Shown piece after piece: positions 7,472-17,491 of a stretch of 64,000 nt of DNA (position 1 is its first letter; each line of letters begins with the position of its first letter). The DNA is from Blastocatellia bacterium (GTDB lineage: Bacteria > Acidobacteriota > Blastocatellia > Pyrinomonadales > Pyrinomonadaceae): positions 448,320 through 512,319 of the forward strand of contig PMSM01000006.1 of assembly GCA_003168335.1 (NCBI GenBank), read 5' to 3'. The notes below the pieces were generated by a model. It saw only the letters and a list, made by a program, of their open reading frames with translations, did not search any database and was not told the DNA's origin. The translations under genes were made by a program, and so were the position numbers.

Positions 7472-10450
7472 TTACTGCTTCAGGATTTCTGCGATTTGAT
7501 TGCGATAGTTCTGAATATCTGGTCTGCGCAAGTAGCTTTCGTAGGCTTCCTTGCCCCATTTCTGCTCGAGACCCGCACACAAGCTATCAGCCTGTGACGC
7601 ATAGTCCCGCGCCGCGGATTTGTTTGCGGCTAATTCGCTCGCGCGCGCGGCGATGAGTAAAGCGCGCCATTGTGAGTCCTGCTGTCCGGATTGCGCAAGC
7701 ATTTTTTGCGCCTCCAGGGCGTTTTCCAAAGCCCCCTTCGAATCGTTTGCGATCAGTAGAACTTCGGCGAGCGCCAGCAGCCCGCTGGAGATCTGTTGTG
7801 GTGCGTTCACTTTTTTCGCCATGGCCACGGCCTCTTCGCACAACTTTCTGCCCACTTGAGGCGGGCCCGAAAAGGCTTCCGCACGACCTATACAGTACTT
7901 GGCTTGAAGCGTCACGTCCGGAAACTGCGAAGCCGACACGTCCAGAGCGAGTTGAGCATTCTTTTTCGCCTCGGAGTAGTTACGCTCGCTCAAAGCCATC
8001 TGCGCCCGGGTCAGGTGTACCCAGGCCAGCGCTGCCTTGTAGTTCGCCCCAGGTTGGTTGGCGATCTCAAAAGCCTTATCGAGCGCTGCGCGCGCCTCCG
8101 GGTACTTCCCCAACTGCCAGAGAAAGTTGCCGCGATTCATGTGATCAAAACCGAGCCCAACTTTCGCCCCTCGGGCCTCATCAATTTTGACCTTCTCGTC
8201 CAGATGAGAAAGCGCCTCGGGATACATTTCCTGGCCCAGGCCTCGCAGCAGAGCAAGGTTCATGTGTGACTCCCCCAAGCCCTGCTGGTCGCCCGAGTCT
8301 CTGGACAGTTGGAGTTGCTCCTCGAAGATCTTGAGCGCGGTCTCCTCCTCGCCTTTGTCCTGATAGGCGCGTCCCAGCGCGGTCAAGGCAATCGACGCTT
8401 CTTTGCGATAGCCTCCGGGTTTGTAGAAGTTCAGTGCTTCCTGAAGCTGAGAAATAGCTTCGTCGTTGTTACCCAGCTGTTGGTTTAGCCTCCCCAGAGA
8501 CAAAATCGCCTTCACCTCGCTGCTCCGGGATTTATCCTGCCGAGCCAGATCGAGCGCCTGTCGGAAGTACTTGCCGGATTCGTCAAAGTCTCCTCGACTC
8601 ATCAGTGCCAAACCAAGATCGATCAAGCCCTGAGTGGCAATGTTCTTGATGTTGGCGCTCTGCGCCACGCGTATCGCCTCGGCCGCCAACTCCTTGGCCC
8701 GGTCGATGTTTCCTTCATCGCGCGCGACGAGGCTCAATTGCAACTGGGTTCTCACCAGCTGGTACTTGTTGTCGACATTTTTCAATATCTCAAGCACTTG
8801 TTCCAACTGGGCGCTGGCTTCGGGCAGTTTCCCGGTACGGGCGAGCAGCGCGCCACGCTGAAAGAGCACTTCAACCCGTCCCTCATCATTGGACATCGTC
8901 TGATAGAGCTTTTCGGCTTCTTTGAATGCGACTTCTGCATTAGCCGAATCCTGCCGGCGACTGTAGAGGACTGCCAGGCGCAGAAATCCTGCCGGCGATT
9001 GCGGGTCGCGTTTGATTGCTTCCAGGTAGGACTCTATCGCTTTGTCCAGGTTCTCGTTCTTTTCATACGCGCGACCGAGGTCAACATAAGCGTTCGCCTT
9101 TTCGCTGTTCGGCGCCTGATCGAGGATCTTTTGATAGTAACCAACAGCGGCGGCAAAATCCCTTCTTACTGTGGCAGCGGCAGCGTCCAGATATGCGGCG
9201 TCAGCGCTCGCCAACGCGGACCGATCGGGCGCCAGCGACAGGCCGCGCAGCAGCTCCTCCTGGGCCTTTTCCGTACTGTTTATTTCAAGGTACGTCTCGG
9301 CCAGCCGAGCGTGTGAGAGCGCGTACCGATCATCTAATTCAATTGAGCGCTCCAGCCTCTTGCTGGCCTGATAGTAGGTGCCCGAGCGCATTGCGACTAA
9401 GCCCTGATCGTACCAGGTCCTGGCTTCCGGTGAGGGCTGGTGCAAAGACGGATGCCAGATACGCAGAGCTAACAGAATTCCCACGATCAAAAGGGGCACG
9501 ATGAAAGCACCCACCTTAATCGGTTTTCGTTTCCAGGCTCGGGTTACGGCGGCAGTCACCATTGATGAACGAGGCGGGATAGTCAGCAGCCCGCTGCCGA
9601 CGGAAAGCGATGCTTGCAGCTTGCGAAGATCATCGAGCATCGCGTTAGCTGATTGATAACGCGCGTCGACGTCTTTGGCCATCGCTTTGAGGATTATTTC
9701 TTCCAGCCCCGGCGGGATGGCCGGACTGATCTGCGAAGGCCTGGGCGGTTCGACATGAAGCACTTGAGAAGAAATTTCAATCTTGCTGTTTCCGAAGAAG
9801 GCAGGTTTGCCGGTCGCGGATTCATAAAGCGTTACGCCCAGCGAGAACACGTCGCTGCGAGCATCGATGTTGCCTGCCCTTAACTGCTCAGGAGACATAT
9901 ATCCAACCGTGCCCACGATCTGTCCGTGCTCAGTGAGTTGGGTCTCTGTCTTCGCCTCCTTATCTATGGCGCCCTCGCTCTGGAGCTGTTTAGCTAACCC
10001 GAAGTCGAGGATCTTGACCTGACCACGTGGAGTAATGATCACGTTCTGGGGTTTGATATCGCGGTGAACGATACCGTGAGAATGTGCTTCGGCCAGCGCT
10101 TCCGCCGCTTGTATTCCAATATGGACGACTTCCGCGGGAGCCAGCGGATTGTTCCGGACCTTGTCCCACAGCGTTTCGCCCTCGATGTACTGCATTACGA
10201 TGAAGGGATCAGCCCCATCTTCATTCACTTCATGAATGGTGCAAATGTTCGGGTGATCGAGAGTGGCCGCGGCCTTCGCCTCGCGGATCAATCTCTTTCT
10301 GGCGTGGCTATCCTCGATCGATTTAGCCGGCAGGATCTTGATTGCTACTTTGCGCTCGAGCCTTGTGTCCTGGGCCAGAAACACTTCGCCCATGCCGCCC
10401 GCCCCGAGCTTTTTGATAATTTGGTAATGAGAGAGCTGTTGTGAAACCAA
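7472..10450 (-). CDS. Transmembrane Ser/Thr protein kinase with TPR sensor region
   Basis: A 992-residue Hanks-type kinase. The kinase domain covers about residues 8-280: glycine-rich loop LGAGGMGEVF, VAIK with Lys38, HRDIKPQN catalytic loop, DFGLAKQ, and GTVGYMSPEQ in the activation segment. One transmembrane helix (about 313-333) follows, then roughly 600 residues of tetratricopeptide repeats in the periplasm or outside the membrane. Kinases of this build are numerous in Acidobacteriota and are thought to sense protein partners. It is the first gene of a run with the Gly/Lys-rich peptide and the S41 peptidase. A sigma-70-like promoter lies about 120-150 bases upstream. Confidence 0.92.
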   Translation of the reverse strand: MVSQQLSHYQIIKKLGAGGMGEVFLAQDTRLERKVAIKILPAKSIEDSHARKRLIREAKAAATLDHPNICTIHEVNEDGADPFIVMQYIEGETLWDKVRNNPLAPAEVVHIGIQAAEALAEAHSHGIVHRDIKPQNVIITPRGQVKILDFGLAKQLQSEGAIDKEAKTETQLTEHGQIVGTVGYMSPEQLRAGNIDARSDVFSLGVTLYESATGKPAFFGNSKIEISSQVLHVEPPRPSQISPAIPPGLEEIILKAMAKDVDARYQSANAMLDDLRKLQASLSVGSGLLTIPPRSSMVTAAVTRAWKRKPIKVGAFIVPLLIVGILLALRIWHPSLHQPSPEARTWYDQGLVAMRSGTYYQASKRLERSIELDDRYALSHARLAETYLEINSTEKAQEELLRGLSLAPDRSALASADAAYLDAAAATVRRDFAAAVGYYQKILDQAPNSEKANAYVDLGRAYEKNENLDKAIESYLEAIKRDPQSPAGFLRLAVLYSRRQDSANAEVAFKEAEKLYQTMSNDEGRVEVLFQRGALLARTGKLPEASAQLEQVLEILKNVDNKYQLVRTQLQLSLVARDEGNIDRAKELAAEAIRVAQSANIKNIATQGLIDLGLALMSRGDFDESGKYFRQALDLARQDKSRSSEVKAILSLGRLNQQLGNNDEAISQLQEALNFYKPGGYRKEASIALTALGRAYQDKGEEETALKIFEEQLQLSRDSGDQQGLGESHMNLALLRGLGQEMYPEALSHLDEKVKIDEARGAKVGLGFDHMNRGNFLWQLGKYPEARAALDKAFEIANQPGANYKAALAWVHLTRAQMALSERNYSEAKKNAQLALDVSASQFPDVTLQAKYCIGRAEAFSGPPQVGRKLCEEAVAMAKKVNAPQQISSGLLALAEVLLIANDSKGALENALEAQKMLAQSGQQDSQWRALLIAARASELAANKSAARDYASQADSLCAGLEQKWGKEAYESYLRRPDIQNYRNQIAEILKQ

Positions 10451-10568
10451 ACCGGGCCACCTCGCAGCATCAAAGGCATTAAGGAAAGGCTAGTTTACGG
10501 CCTCGGGGTTTTGGGTGATAGACACCTTGAGGTTTGTCACTATGTTGGCCACGCCCGTTTTGCTGTGA

Positions 10569-10597
10569 GTTCTACTCTGAAGCACAACAATTGTCAA
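10569..10597 (-). promoter_or_regulatory. Sigma-70-type promoter for the Ser/Thr kinase gene
   Basis: On the minus strand a perfect TTGACA (10597-10592) is followed after 17 bases by TAGAAC (10574-10569), four of six matches to TATAAT. It points toward the kinase start at 10450. The remainder of the gap 10451-10746 holds nothing else recognised. Confidence 0.5.
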
Positions 10598-10746
10598 TGA
10601 GAGTCTCTTGGCGGTTTCTGAGCTTCGCTGGTGTTGGACCACCGACCTTGTTTGGTTTTCTCCATAGCAAAAAACCTGACTGAAGACGGTACTCTTAACG
10701 TCCGCTGTCCCAACCGGGAGACTCGTCTTGTTTGAGCTATGACAGA

Positions 10747-12588
10747 CTAGGTTGAGCCGTACAGATCGTCGATCAGCTTCCCGTATCGCGCATCAATGAC
10801 GTTGCGTTTTACTTTCAGGGTGGGCGTGAGTTCGCCGCTATCGATCGAAAACTCTTCCGGCAACAACGCCACGCGCCGGACGCGCTCATAGTCGGCCAGG
10901 TGTGCGGTAATTGTCGTCACGTCGCGCTGGATCATTTTAACCACGCTGGTTTGCGTGCTCAACTCGGCATGGGTCCCCGCAACCGCCTCTCCCACCAAAC
11001 GCATGGAACTCTTCACCGCTTCCCAATCAGGAACAATCAGGGCGACCGGATATTTGCGACTGGCACCGACGACTACCACCTGACTAATGAACTCGCTCTG
11101 TTTCAAAAGGCTTTCGATCAGTTGTGGGGCAATGTACTTGCCGTTCGAGAGCTTGAAAAGATCTTTCTTGCGATCGGTCAAGAACAAGTGGCCGGCTTCA
11201 TCTATATAGCCGACGTCGCCCGTGGCGAACCAGCCGTCATGCATCACGGCCAGCGTGGATTCCGGATGGCCGTAGTAGCCGCGCATCACGTTCGGTCCCC
11301 GCACCAGCATCTCACCGTCCGCGGCGATGACCACCTCAATTCCGGCGAATGCTTTGCCGATCGAGCCTACGCGATTGTCGTCGGGACGATTCGCCGAAAC
11401 GACGCAGGTTTCGGTCATGCCATAGCCCTGCAGGATATTGATGCCCGCGCCCAGAAACGAATACGAAAGGGTCGGCGAAAGCGGCGCGCCGCCGGAGACA
11501 AAGTAGCGCAGACGCCCCCCGATCCCTTCGCGCCATTTGGTAAACACCAGCCGATCCGCGACCGCCTGGCGCAACTGGAGCGAAACCGGTATGTGTTGTC
11601 CTTTGTCTTTCAATTCAGCGTAACGCTGTCCGATCGCCAGCGAGCGCGCGAAGATCTTGCTTTTCAAGCCGCCGGCCGACATGCCTTTCTTGATAATGCG
11701 GTGATAGACCTTTTCGAACAGCCGCGGCACGGCGGTCATGATCGTGGGGCGCACCTCGCGCAGGTATTCGCCGACCTGCTCAAACGACGCCGCGTAATTG
11801 ACCGACACGCCGACATAGCAGAAGACATAAAAAACTGTGCGTTCGAAGATGTGCGACAACGGCAACACTGACAGCGAAACATCATTCGGCGAGATCGGCA
11901 GTCCGCTGCTGATCGAAAGCACGTTGGAGATGAAGTTGTCGTGCGTGAGCATGACGCCCTTGGGCTCGCCGGTTGTGCCGGAGGTGTAAATGATCGTCGC
12001 CACGTCGTCACCACGGCCCCGAGCAATCAACTTATCAAAGGCCTCGGCATCATCGTGCTCGATCGCCGCGCCCCGCGCCTCAAGGCTCTCGAGGGCGGTG
12101 GCCCCGTCAAGACCACGGGCCGCCTCAGGATCGAAGACGACCACGTGCTCAAGGTGCCGCACGCCAGCAAATCCCTGGCGCGCATGCTTGAGCACCCGGC
12201 CGCCGGAAATCAAGAGGGCGCGCGTGCCTGAGTCTTCCAGGATGAATTGAATCTGATCGATTGATTGAGTTGTGTAAATTGGAACAGTGACGGCGCCGAC
12301 GCTGAGGATGGCGAGATCCGCGATGGACCATTCGGGTCGATTCTCGGAAATCAGCGCCACCCGATCTTGGGATCGAATGCCCAGGTCTGCCAAACCAAGC
12401 GCGATGTGGCGCACGCGCCGGACGAACTCTGAGGCTGAGATGCGCACCCACTGGTCATGGCGCTTCTCGCTGACCGCGTCCGGCTTGTCATGCCGGGCAA
12501 TGGCCTGCAGACAGACTCCCGCCAGGGTTGACGGAATGCTCGATTGTTCTTGGCCGGGTGAGACCTTGGCGGCTGCTGCCGAAGACAC
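10747..12588 (-). CDS. Long-chain fatty-acid-CoA ligase (AMP-forming)
   Basis: A 613-residue member of the adenylate-forming family, of FAA1/FadD15 type length. The AMP-binding P-loop YTSGTTGEPKG, the motif GYGMTETC, the DRKKDLFKLSNGKYIAP segment typical of long-chain ligases and GELTPTLKVKR near the C-terminus are present. It converts free fatty acids to acyl-CoA with ATP, for degradation or lipid synthesis, probably at the inner membrane. The start is GTG at 12588, supported by AAGGAGA about ten bases upstream. It stands alone on the minus strand, after the polysaccharide genes, with a 138-base gap. Confidence 0.9.
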   Translation of the reverse strand: MSSAAAAKVSPGQEQSSIPSTLAGVCLQAIARHDKPDAVSEKRHDQWVRISASEFVRRVRHIALGLADLGIRSQDRVALISENRPEWSIADLAILSVGAVTVPIYTTQSIDQIQFILEDSGTRALLISGGRVLKHARQGFAGVRHLEHVVVFDPEAARGLDGATALESLEARGAAIEHDDAEAFDKLIARGRGDDVATIIYTSGTTGEPKGVMLTHDNFISNVLSISSGLPISPNDVSLSVLPLSHIFERTVFYVFCYVGVSVNYAASFEQVGEYLREVRPTIMTAVPRLFEKVYHRIIKKGMSAGGLKSKIFARSLAIGQRYAELKDKGQHIPVSLQLRQAVADRLVFTKWREGIGGRLRYFVSGGAPLSPTLSYSFLGAGINILQGYGMTETCVVSANRPDDNRVGSIGKAFAGIEVVIAADGEMLVRGPNVMRGYYGHPESTLAVMHDGWFATGDVGYIDEAGHLFLTDRKKDLFKLSNGKYIAPQLIESLLKQSEFISQVVVVGASRKYPVALIVPDWEAVKSSMRLVGEAVAGTHAELSTQTSVVKMIQRDVTTITAHLADYERVRRVALLPEEFSIDSGELTPTLKVKRNVIDARYGKLIDDLYGST

Positions 12589-12726
12589 TGGAAAACGATC
12601 TCCTTCGATGGGCCAGGGCTACAGTTCTAAGTTACCAGATCGGAAAAGAGCAGGGGACAGACTACATCCTCCCACTGGAAAGATACAACCAAACGGGCGC
12701 TGCTTTCATGAGAAACCACAGGAAAT

Positions 12727-14307
12727 TCAGACTGTTTTTGCGGCGGCAAGCGCCGGGGGCTCGGCTGCGGCAGGCTCCAGCTCAGTGTCACGAGACAGGT
12801 GCCGGCGACGGGGGCCGCGTCGATGAGAGCCTTGATCCACGCGACTGTCCTGGGTGGCCAATGCGGCCAGAATCAAAAACAGCAAAGCGTTCGAGGTGGT
12901 ATGGAGAGTGAAATCGAAAAAGCTGTGGATGAGCACCGCAAAGCAACCGGCGAGCGCTCCAGTGGCTACGCCACGTCTGAACTTGTCGTCCGTTTCGCGG
13001 CGCGTGAAGCCTTTGCCAAAGAGAATTATTAAGAAAGCAAGTCCGAGGATCCCACCCAGGATGCCCCCGTCGGCCAGCGTTTGCAGATAGTCGTTGTGTG
13101 CCTGCTCAAGACGATAGAACCCGTTCCGTGAGTCGTAACGCGTATAGATTACGCTGAATGAACCAAGCCCGGATCCGACTATCGGATAGGCCTTGATCAC
13201 GTCGAGCGTAACGCTCCAAAAATGCGCGCGACCGGTGGTGGGATCGTCGGCATTGACGGTGCCGAGTAAACGACTGAAGACACCAGAGCCGCCGGCGGCG
13301 ATCGTCCCTCCGATCAGAACGGCGATCAGTCCAAAAGCCAATCCGGCACGCAGCAATACGGACCGTATACGTGCGGCCCGTGGCCGGCGTTCGCCATGCC
13401 GCAAGCTCGGGCCGGCGACCACAACCACAAACAGAATCTCAGCCGCAAGACTAATAATTCCGCCCCTCGAATTTGTCATAATCAGGGCCACGCCCATCAT
13501 CATGGCGGCAAACGCGTAAAGCGGACGCTTGTAACTTTCGATAGCTCCTGAGAACAGCAAGCCGAGCGGCAGCGCGATTGCCAACTCCATGTAGCCGGCA
13601 AAGTGATGGCGATTGATGAACGGACCAAAGGCCGTGCTCTGGGTCAACTGGCGAAACCAGTAGACCCGCGTGCCGTCGCTGGTAAACGACTGCGTCAGAC
13701 CGAACATCGCCAACAGGAAACCGAAGATCGTAATGGTTCTGACAATTGTGCGCAGCCGGCGCGGCGTATCGCTGAAAATTAGAGTCGCCACAAAGTAGAT
13801 GAGGAGGGCGGTCATCTGTACCAGGACCAGGCGGGTCGCATAAGGATCCAGCGATAACGTTCGGGCTGGAGACAACGGCAGACCGGCATTGTCGGCGGCG
13901 CGCAGTGGCAACAGTTGAATCAGGCCGAGCACAATCATTCCCAGCAACGGCCACTGCAATGCATTACGACTCAGCCGCACCGAACGCAGTACCAACCCGT
14001 CAACGCACCAGAAACAAATCATGCCGGCAGCGCTCAAGGCAAAAGCCGCCAGCGCCCAGTAGTGCACTGTGCCGTAGGCAAGGGTAGTCAGCACCACCGC
14101 GACGCAGATCGTCAGAAAGGCCAGGCGATTGGCGAGCGTGTGGCGGAACTTGGTTTGCTCAGGTGTCGCGAGCCTAACGCTTGCTGCTTCCAGCGTTTTT
14201 TCGATCGGGACCACCGATACGTTGAAGGTTGAAGTCGTCATACCAGACGGTGCCATAGATTGGACAGATCTGCCCCTCGCCAGGACAAGGAGCCCGATAA
14301 AATCCAA
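12727..14307 (-). CDS. O-antigen ligase / polymerase family membrane protein
   Basis: About 500 residues with ten or more hydrophobic segments and the Wzy_C/O-antigen ligase pattern. A large periplasmic loop contains the segments NRHHFAGYMELAIALPLG and EQAHNDYLQTLADGGILGG, the conserved loop histidine-asparagine-aspartate of the family. It would join or polymerise lipid-linked sugar chains. The longest frame (from 14307) overlaps the next gene by 134 bases. Internal ATGs at 14256 and 14241, or a GTG slightly later, are more credible because the first hydrophobic helix starts at about residue 50. The C-terminal 40 residues are charged and probably cytoplasmic. It belongs with the TPR and WecA-like genes upstream. 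Confidence 0.8.
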   Translation of the reverse strand: MDFIGLLVLARGRSVQSMAPSGMTTSTFNVSVVPIEKTLEAASVRLATPEQTKFRHTLANRLAFLTICVAVVLTTLAYGTVHYWALAAFALSAAGMICFWCVDGLVLRSVRLSRNALQWPLLGMIVLGLIQLLPLRAADNAGLPLSPARTLSLDPYATRLVLVQMTALLIYFVATLIFSDTPRRLRTIVRTITIFGFLLAMFGLTQSFTSDGTRVYWFRQLTQSTAFGPFINRHHFAGYMELAIALPLGLLFSGAIESYKRPLYAFAAMMMGVALIMTNSRGGIISLAAEILFVVVVAGPSLRHGERRPRAARIRSVLLRAGLAFGLIAVLIGGTIAAGGSGVFSRLLGTVNADDPTTGRAHFWSVTLDVIKAYPIVGSGLGSFSVIYTRYDSRNGFYRLEQAHNDYLQTLADGGILGGILGLAFLIILFGKGFTRRETDDKFRRGVATGALAGCFAVLIHSFFDFTLHTTSNALLFLILAALATQDSRVDQGSHRRGPRRRHLSRDTELEPAAAEPPALAAAKTV

Positions 14308-15544
14308 CGGTTATTCCATCGTGTTTTGGGTTCGCAGTGAAATCGAGAGAAATCTTTTGCCAGTCATTCGTTCCGGGTGGCAAAGGGTTTGACGCCACCA
14401 ACGTGGCGTGATCAACGGCGTCGAAAACCGCCAGAATTGGAGTACTGGCGCTGATTAGATCTGCCGTGCGGACGTAGCATTCGAATCGATACCGGACTCC
14501 CGGCTCGACGGTCACGGTCTGCGAAACGTGGATGTTATCGAGGGTCCTCGGGGCCCTGAGGACAATTCGCAAACTCCTTTGGCCACTGTGCGGATGCGAG
14601 TCGATGGCAACCTGCGCCGACGCCCGCGAATCGATTACCCAATCAAAAGTACTGGCGTTCGCGAGCTTGAGATCGCTTTCGAATCCTCCATTCCAGAATT
14701 GTTCCGGCTGCGGCAGGTTTGCGTCCGGCTCCATTTCGCGGATCAGCGCGAGCGCATAGTGAAACTGCTTCGCCTCTATCAAGGACCGCCGCATCTCGTT
14801 AGCGAGTTCGATCTGCCGGCTGCGATCTGCCGGATTGGTAGTGCTCCAAATTCGCATTCCGTCATCAAATTTCTTCCCAGCCACCAGATAGATTGCCAGC
14901 TGCATGCGAGCGGCCGGCGAGACACAAGCGACTTTGGCAATTTCGTTTACGTCTCCATCAAAGACGTTCATGGCCAAATCAAACACCTGGGAGCGCATGA
15001 GATTGTCGGCTTCAGCCGCGTGCCCAAGCTGCTCGAAAGCTTCGCCCAGTTTTCCTTCACGCAGGAGCAAATTACCAAGATGCCAGCGCGGATGAGAGTA
15101 AGCCGGGGCCAACTCGACTGCGCGGCGCAACGCCTTCTCTCCACTCTCTCTGTCACCCGAGGCTTCGAGAGCCCGCCCGAGTTCCATCCAATAGCGATAG
15201 TCGTTGGGAGAGAGGGTTACGGCCAACTGGTATTCGCGCACGGCATCGGCCATGTTCTCTGCGCTAAAAACTTTCTCTTCGAGTGACCCGAGCCTCCAGT
15301 GCGTAAGCGGATCGCCGGGTGCCCATCTCACGGCCATGCGCGCCAAATCGATTCCACCCCCGGCAACGTCAGGTGCATATTCCGCCACGGTGTTGCCGAT
15401 GTACCAACGCACTACGAACCACGCGCCGAGGATCGCGAGCAGCGCCGGCAGCAACAGCAACCAGCGCGTGCCTGAGTTCAGGCGAATCGTAACCACGGAT
15501 GGGGATCTGGAATTCGTCACTTCCGGATTCAGGGGGCTTATCAA
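14174..15544 (-). CDS. Membrane-anchored TPR protein with C-terminal carbohydrate-binding-like domain
   Basis: 456 residues. One N-terminal transmembrane helix (RWLLLLPALLAILGAWFVV, about 27-46) is followed by TPR-type helical repeats to about residue 260. A beta-sandwich-like domain then starts at NGGFESDL and ends WYDDFNLQRIGG, the pattern of a carbohydrate-binding-module-like jelly roll. It likely sits on the periplasmic face and helps exopolysaccharide assembly. The start overlaps the stop of the WecA-CapD fusion gene by four bases, and it runs into the O-antigen ligase gene, so the three form an operon. The exact role is inferred from this context. Confidence 0.7.
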   Translation of the reverse strand: MISPLNPEVTNSRSPSVVTIRLNSGTRWLLLLPALLAILGAWFVVRWYIGNTVAEYAPDVAGGGIDLARMAVRWAPGDPLTHWRLGSLEEKVFSAENMADAVREYQLAVTLSPNDYRYWMELGRALEASGDRESGEKALRRAVELAPAYSHPRWHLGNLLLREGKLGEAFEQLGHAAEADNLMRSQVFDLAMNVFDGDVNEIAKVACVSPAARMQLAIYLVAGKKFDDGMRIWSTTNPADRSRQIELANEMRRSLIEAKQFHYALALIREMEPDANLPQPEQFWNGGFESDLKLANASTFDWVIDSRASAQVAIDSHPHSGQRSLRIVLRAPRTLDNIHVSQTVTVEPGVRYRFECYVRTADLISASTPILAVFDAVDHATLVASNPLPPGTNDWQKISLDFTANPKHDGITVGFYRAPCPGEGQICPIYGTVWYDDFNLQRIGGPDRKNAGSSKR

Positions 15545-17385
15545 TCGTCGTTCGATGCGGCGCGCGCGATTGACGGCAATGGATTGTCGGCCACGCTTTC
15601 AATCCTGATCGACATTCGCTTTAATTCAACATTACGCGCCTCGCATTCGCGGGCGACCTCGGCGAGTCGCGCTGCTGAAATTCGCGGGGTGGAAATCAGC
15701 AATTGCTCGATCTGGTGATCGCTTACGATCTTGCCCAGCATTCCATTTCCACCGAAAACGCGAAAACCGTGGATTACCTTTCCCTGCTTCTTCGGATCGT
15801 CATCCATGAAACCAACCGGAGCATAGCCCAGCTCGCGATTGTTCAGCAGTTCCCGCACCAGCAATTCGCCGGCGTCACCGGCTCCATAGATCAAAACGCG
15901 CCGGCCTTTATCCATGTCCGCCGCCGGCAGGGCCTGGCGGAAGAACCGAAACGCTACCCGGCTGCCGGCCAACAGCATCAACATTACCAACGCGTCGATT
16001 ACAAAGATAGCTCGCGAGAAACCCTGGAAGCGAAACTTGAACAGCACGATCACCAGACTGACGATCGAACCGGCCGCGACCGCTTTCGCGAAGGCCAACA
16101 GATCGTCGATGCTCGTGTACCGCCAGATGCCGCGATAGACGCCAAAGAACAGAAACGCCGCCAGGCGTACCACGACCAAAACCGGCAACGTTCGCAGGAA
16201 GAGTTTCCACGCCGGGCTGTTCGAAAACGGCTCGAACTCGATCGCATATGCCGACCAGTAAGCCAGCACTATCAGAATAACGTCGAGCAGCACTTCGAAG
16301 ATGCGGCGCTTATAAGAGAAATCGACCAGGAAAGCGAACAGCGGCGTATCCCGCGCGGCGCGCACATCTTCTTCTTCGTCGTATCCTTTTACTCCGGCGA
16401 GATACACACCGAGCAAAGTAAGGACGAGCGTAAACCCAGCCAGAAGGGCGAGACTCACATCAGCTTTCAACTGCCGCACCAGGATCGCCAGAAAACCCGA
16501 GAGCCCAGCCAGACCGTAAAGCATCCAGACCGCGCGGCGCTCAGACATCCCCAGGGCCACCAACCGATGGGACGTGTGATCGCGCCCGCCTTGTGAAGCT
16601 GCCCGCCCCGAAAGCTTGCGCAGAATCGTCACAAACGTGGTGTCGAAAATTGGAATGAACAAGACCAGGATCGGCACCGCGAGTACCGGCACGAAGCTGC
16701 GCGAGCGACCGCCCGATACGTTGACCAGGGCCGCGCCCGCCAGAAAGAAGCCGATGAACATCGATCCGCTGTCACCCATGAAGATCGACGCGGGATTTGA
16801 GTTGTAAATCAGAAACCCCAACAGGGCGGCCGCGAACACCGCCATCATCACTGCCTCGGTCATCTGGTTGCTGGTCAAAAAGTTGAAAGTGAGAAAGCAC
16901 GAAGCGATGGCCGCAATTCCGGTGGCCAAACCGTCCATGTTGTCGAGCAGGTTGACAGCGTTGGTGATGCCAATCAACCAGAAGATCGTGATCAGCATGT
17001 TAACCGACAGCGAACGGGTCCACGGCAGGACCAGTCCGTAATTAACCACGATGGCCGCGCCTATGACCTGGCCGATCAGTTTTTGGTAGGGCTTAGCGTG
17101 CAGCCAGTCATCAATCAATCCGACGAAAAACAGAAACGAGGCGGCGCCGACAACCACCCAACCCTGCTTTGTGTGCGGCACCAGCACCAAATAGGTTCCG
17201 ACCACCGCCAGCCAGATTCCGACGCCGCCCATCATCGCCGTGGGGTTCTTATGCCAGCGATCAATTTTCGGTTTGGCGACGAAGCCCCAACGCCGCGCCA
17301 GCGCGCGCACGACCGGCGTCAGGGCCAGCGCCAGCGCCAACGACACGGCGGGCGGAATCAAAATAGAAGCGCTGAAAGGAAACAT
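15541..17385 (-). CDS. WecA/MraY-type glycosyl-1-phosphate transferase fused to FlaA1/CapD-like N-terminal region
   Basis: A 614-residue fusion. Residues 1 to about 340 are a multi-pass undecaprenyl-phosphate sugar-1-phosphate transferase: VGLIDDW (aspartate pair), NLLDNMDGLATG and FMGDSGSMFIGF are the family's catalytic signatures. From about 350 the protein resembles the membrane half of CapD/FlaA1-type nucleotide-sugar dehydratases: four predicted helices, then a Rossmann segment VLIYGAGDAGELLVREL near 496-512 and a domain with MDDDPKKQG. The C-terminal SDR dehydratase domain is absent. The first half would start a lipid-linked glycan; the second may bind a nucleotide sugar. The gene heads the polysaccharide run, with a 247-base gap holding a palindrome upstream. 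Confidence 0.85.
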   Translation of the reverse strand: MFPFSASILIPPAVSLALALALTPVVRALARRWGFVAKPKIDRWHKNPTAMMGGVGIWLAVVGTYLVLVPHTKQGWVVVGAASFLFFVGLIDDWLHAKPYQKLIGQVIGAAIVVNYGLVLPWTRSLSVNMLITIFWLIGITNAVNLLDNMDGLATGIAAIASCFLTFNFLTSNQMTEAVMMAVFAAALLGFLIYNSNPASIFMGDSGSMFIGFFLAGAALVNVSGGRSRSFVPVLAVPILVLFIPIFDTTFVTILRKLSGRAASQGGRDHTSHRLVALGMSERRAVWMLYGLAGLSGFLAILVRQLKADVSLALLAGFTLVLTLLGVYLAGVKGYDEEEDVRAARDTPLFAFLVDFSYKRRIFEVLLDVILIVLAYWSAYAIEFEPFSNSPAWKLFLRTLPVLVVVRLAAFLFFGVYRGIWRYTSIDDLLAFAKAVAAGSIVSLVIVLFKFRFQGFSRAIFVIDALVMLMLLAGSRVAFRFFRQALPAADMDKGRRVLIYGAGDAGELLVRELLNNRELGYAPVGFMDDDPKKQGKVIHGFRVFGGNGMLGKIVSDHQIEQLLISTPRISAARLAEVARECEARNVELKRMSIRIESVADNPLPSIARAASNDD

Positions 17386-17491
17386 GTTAAGGATTTAGAC
17401 GACGAGATAAAAAGCTATTCGATTAGCGCGGCAAAGGCAAGTCAGTGGTTTGCGGTGGTGTCTTGGTTTGCGGGCTTATGAAGACTACGGA

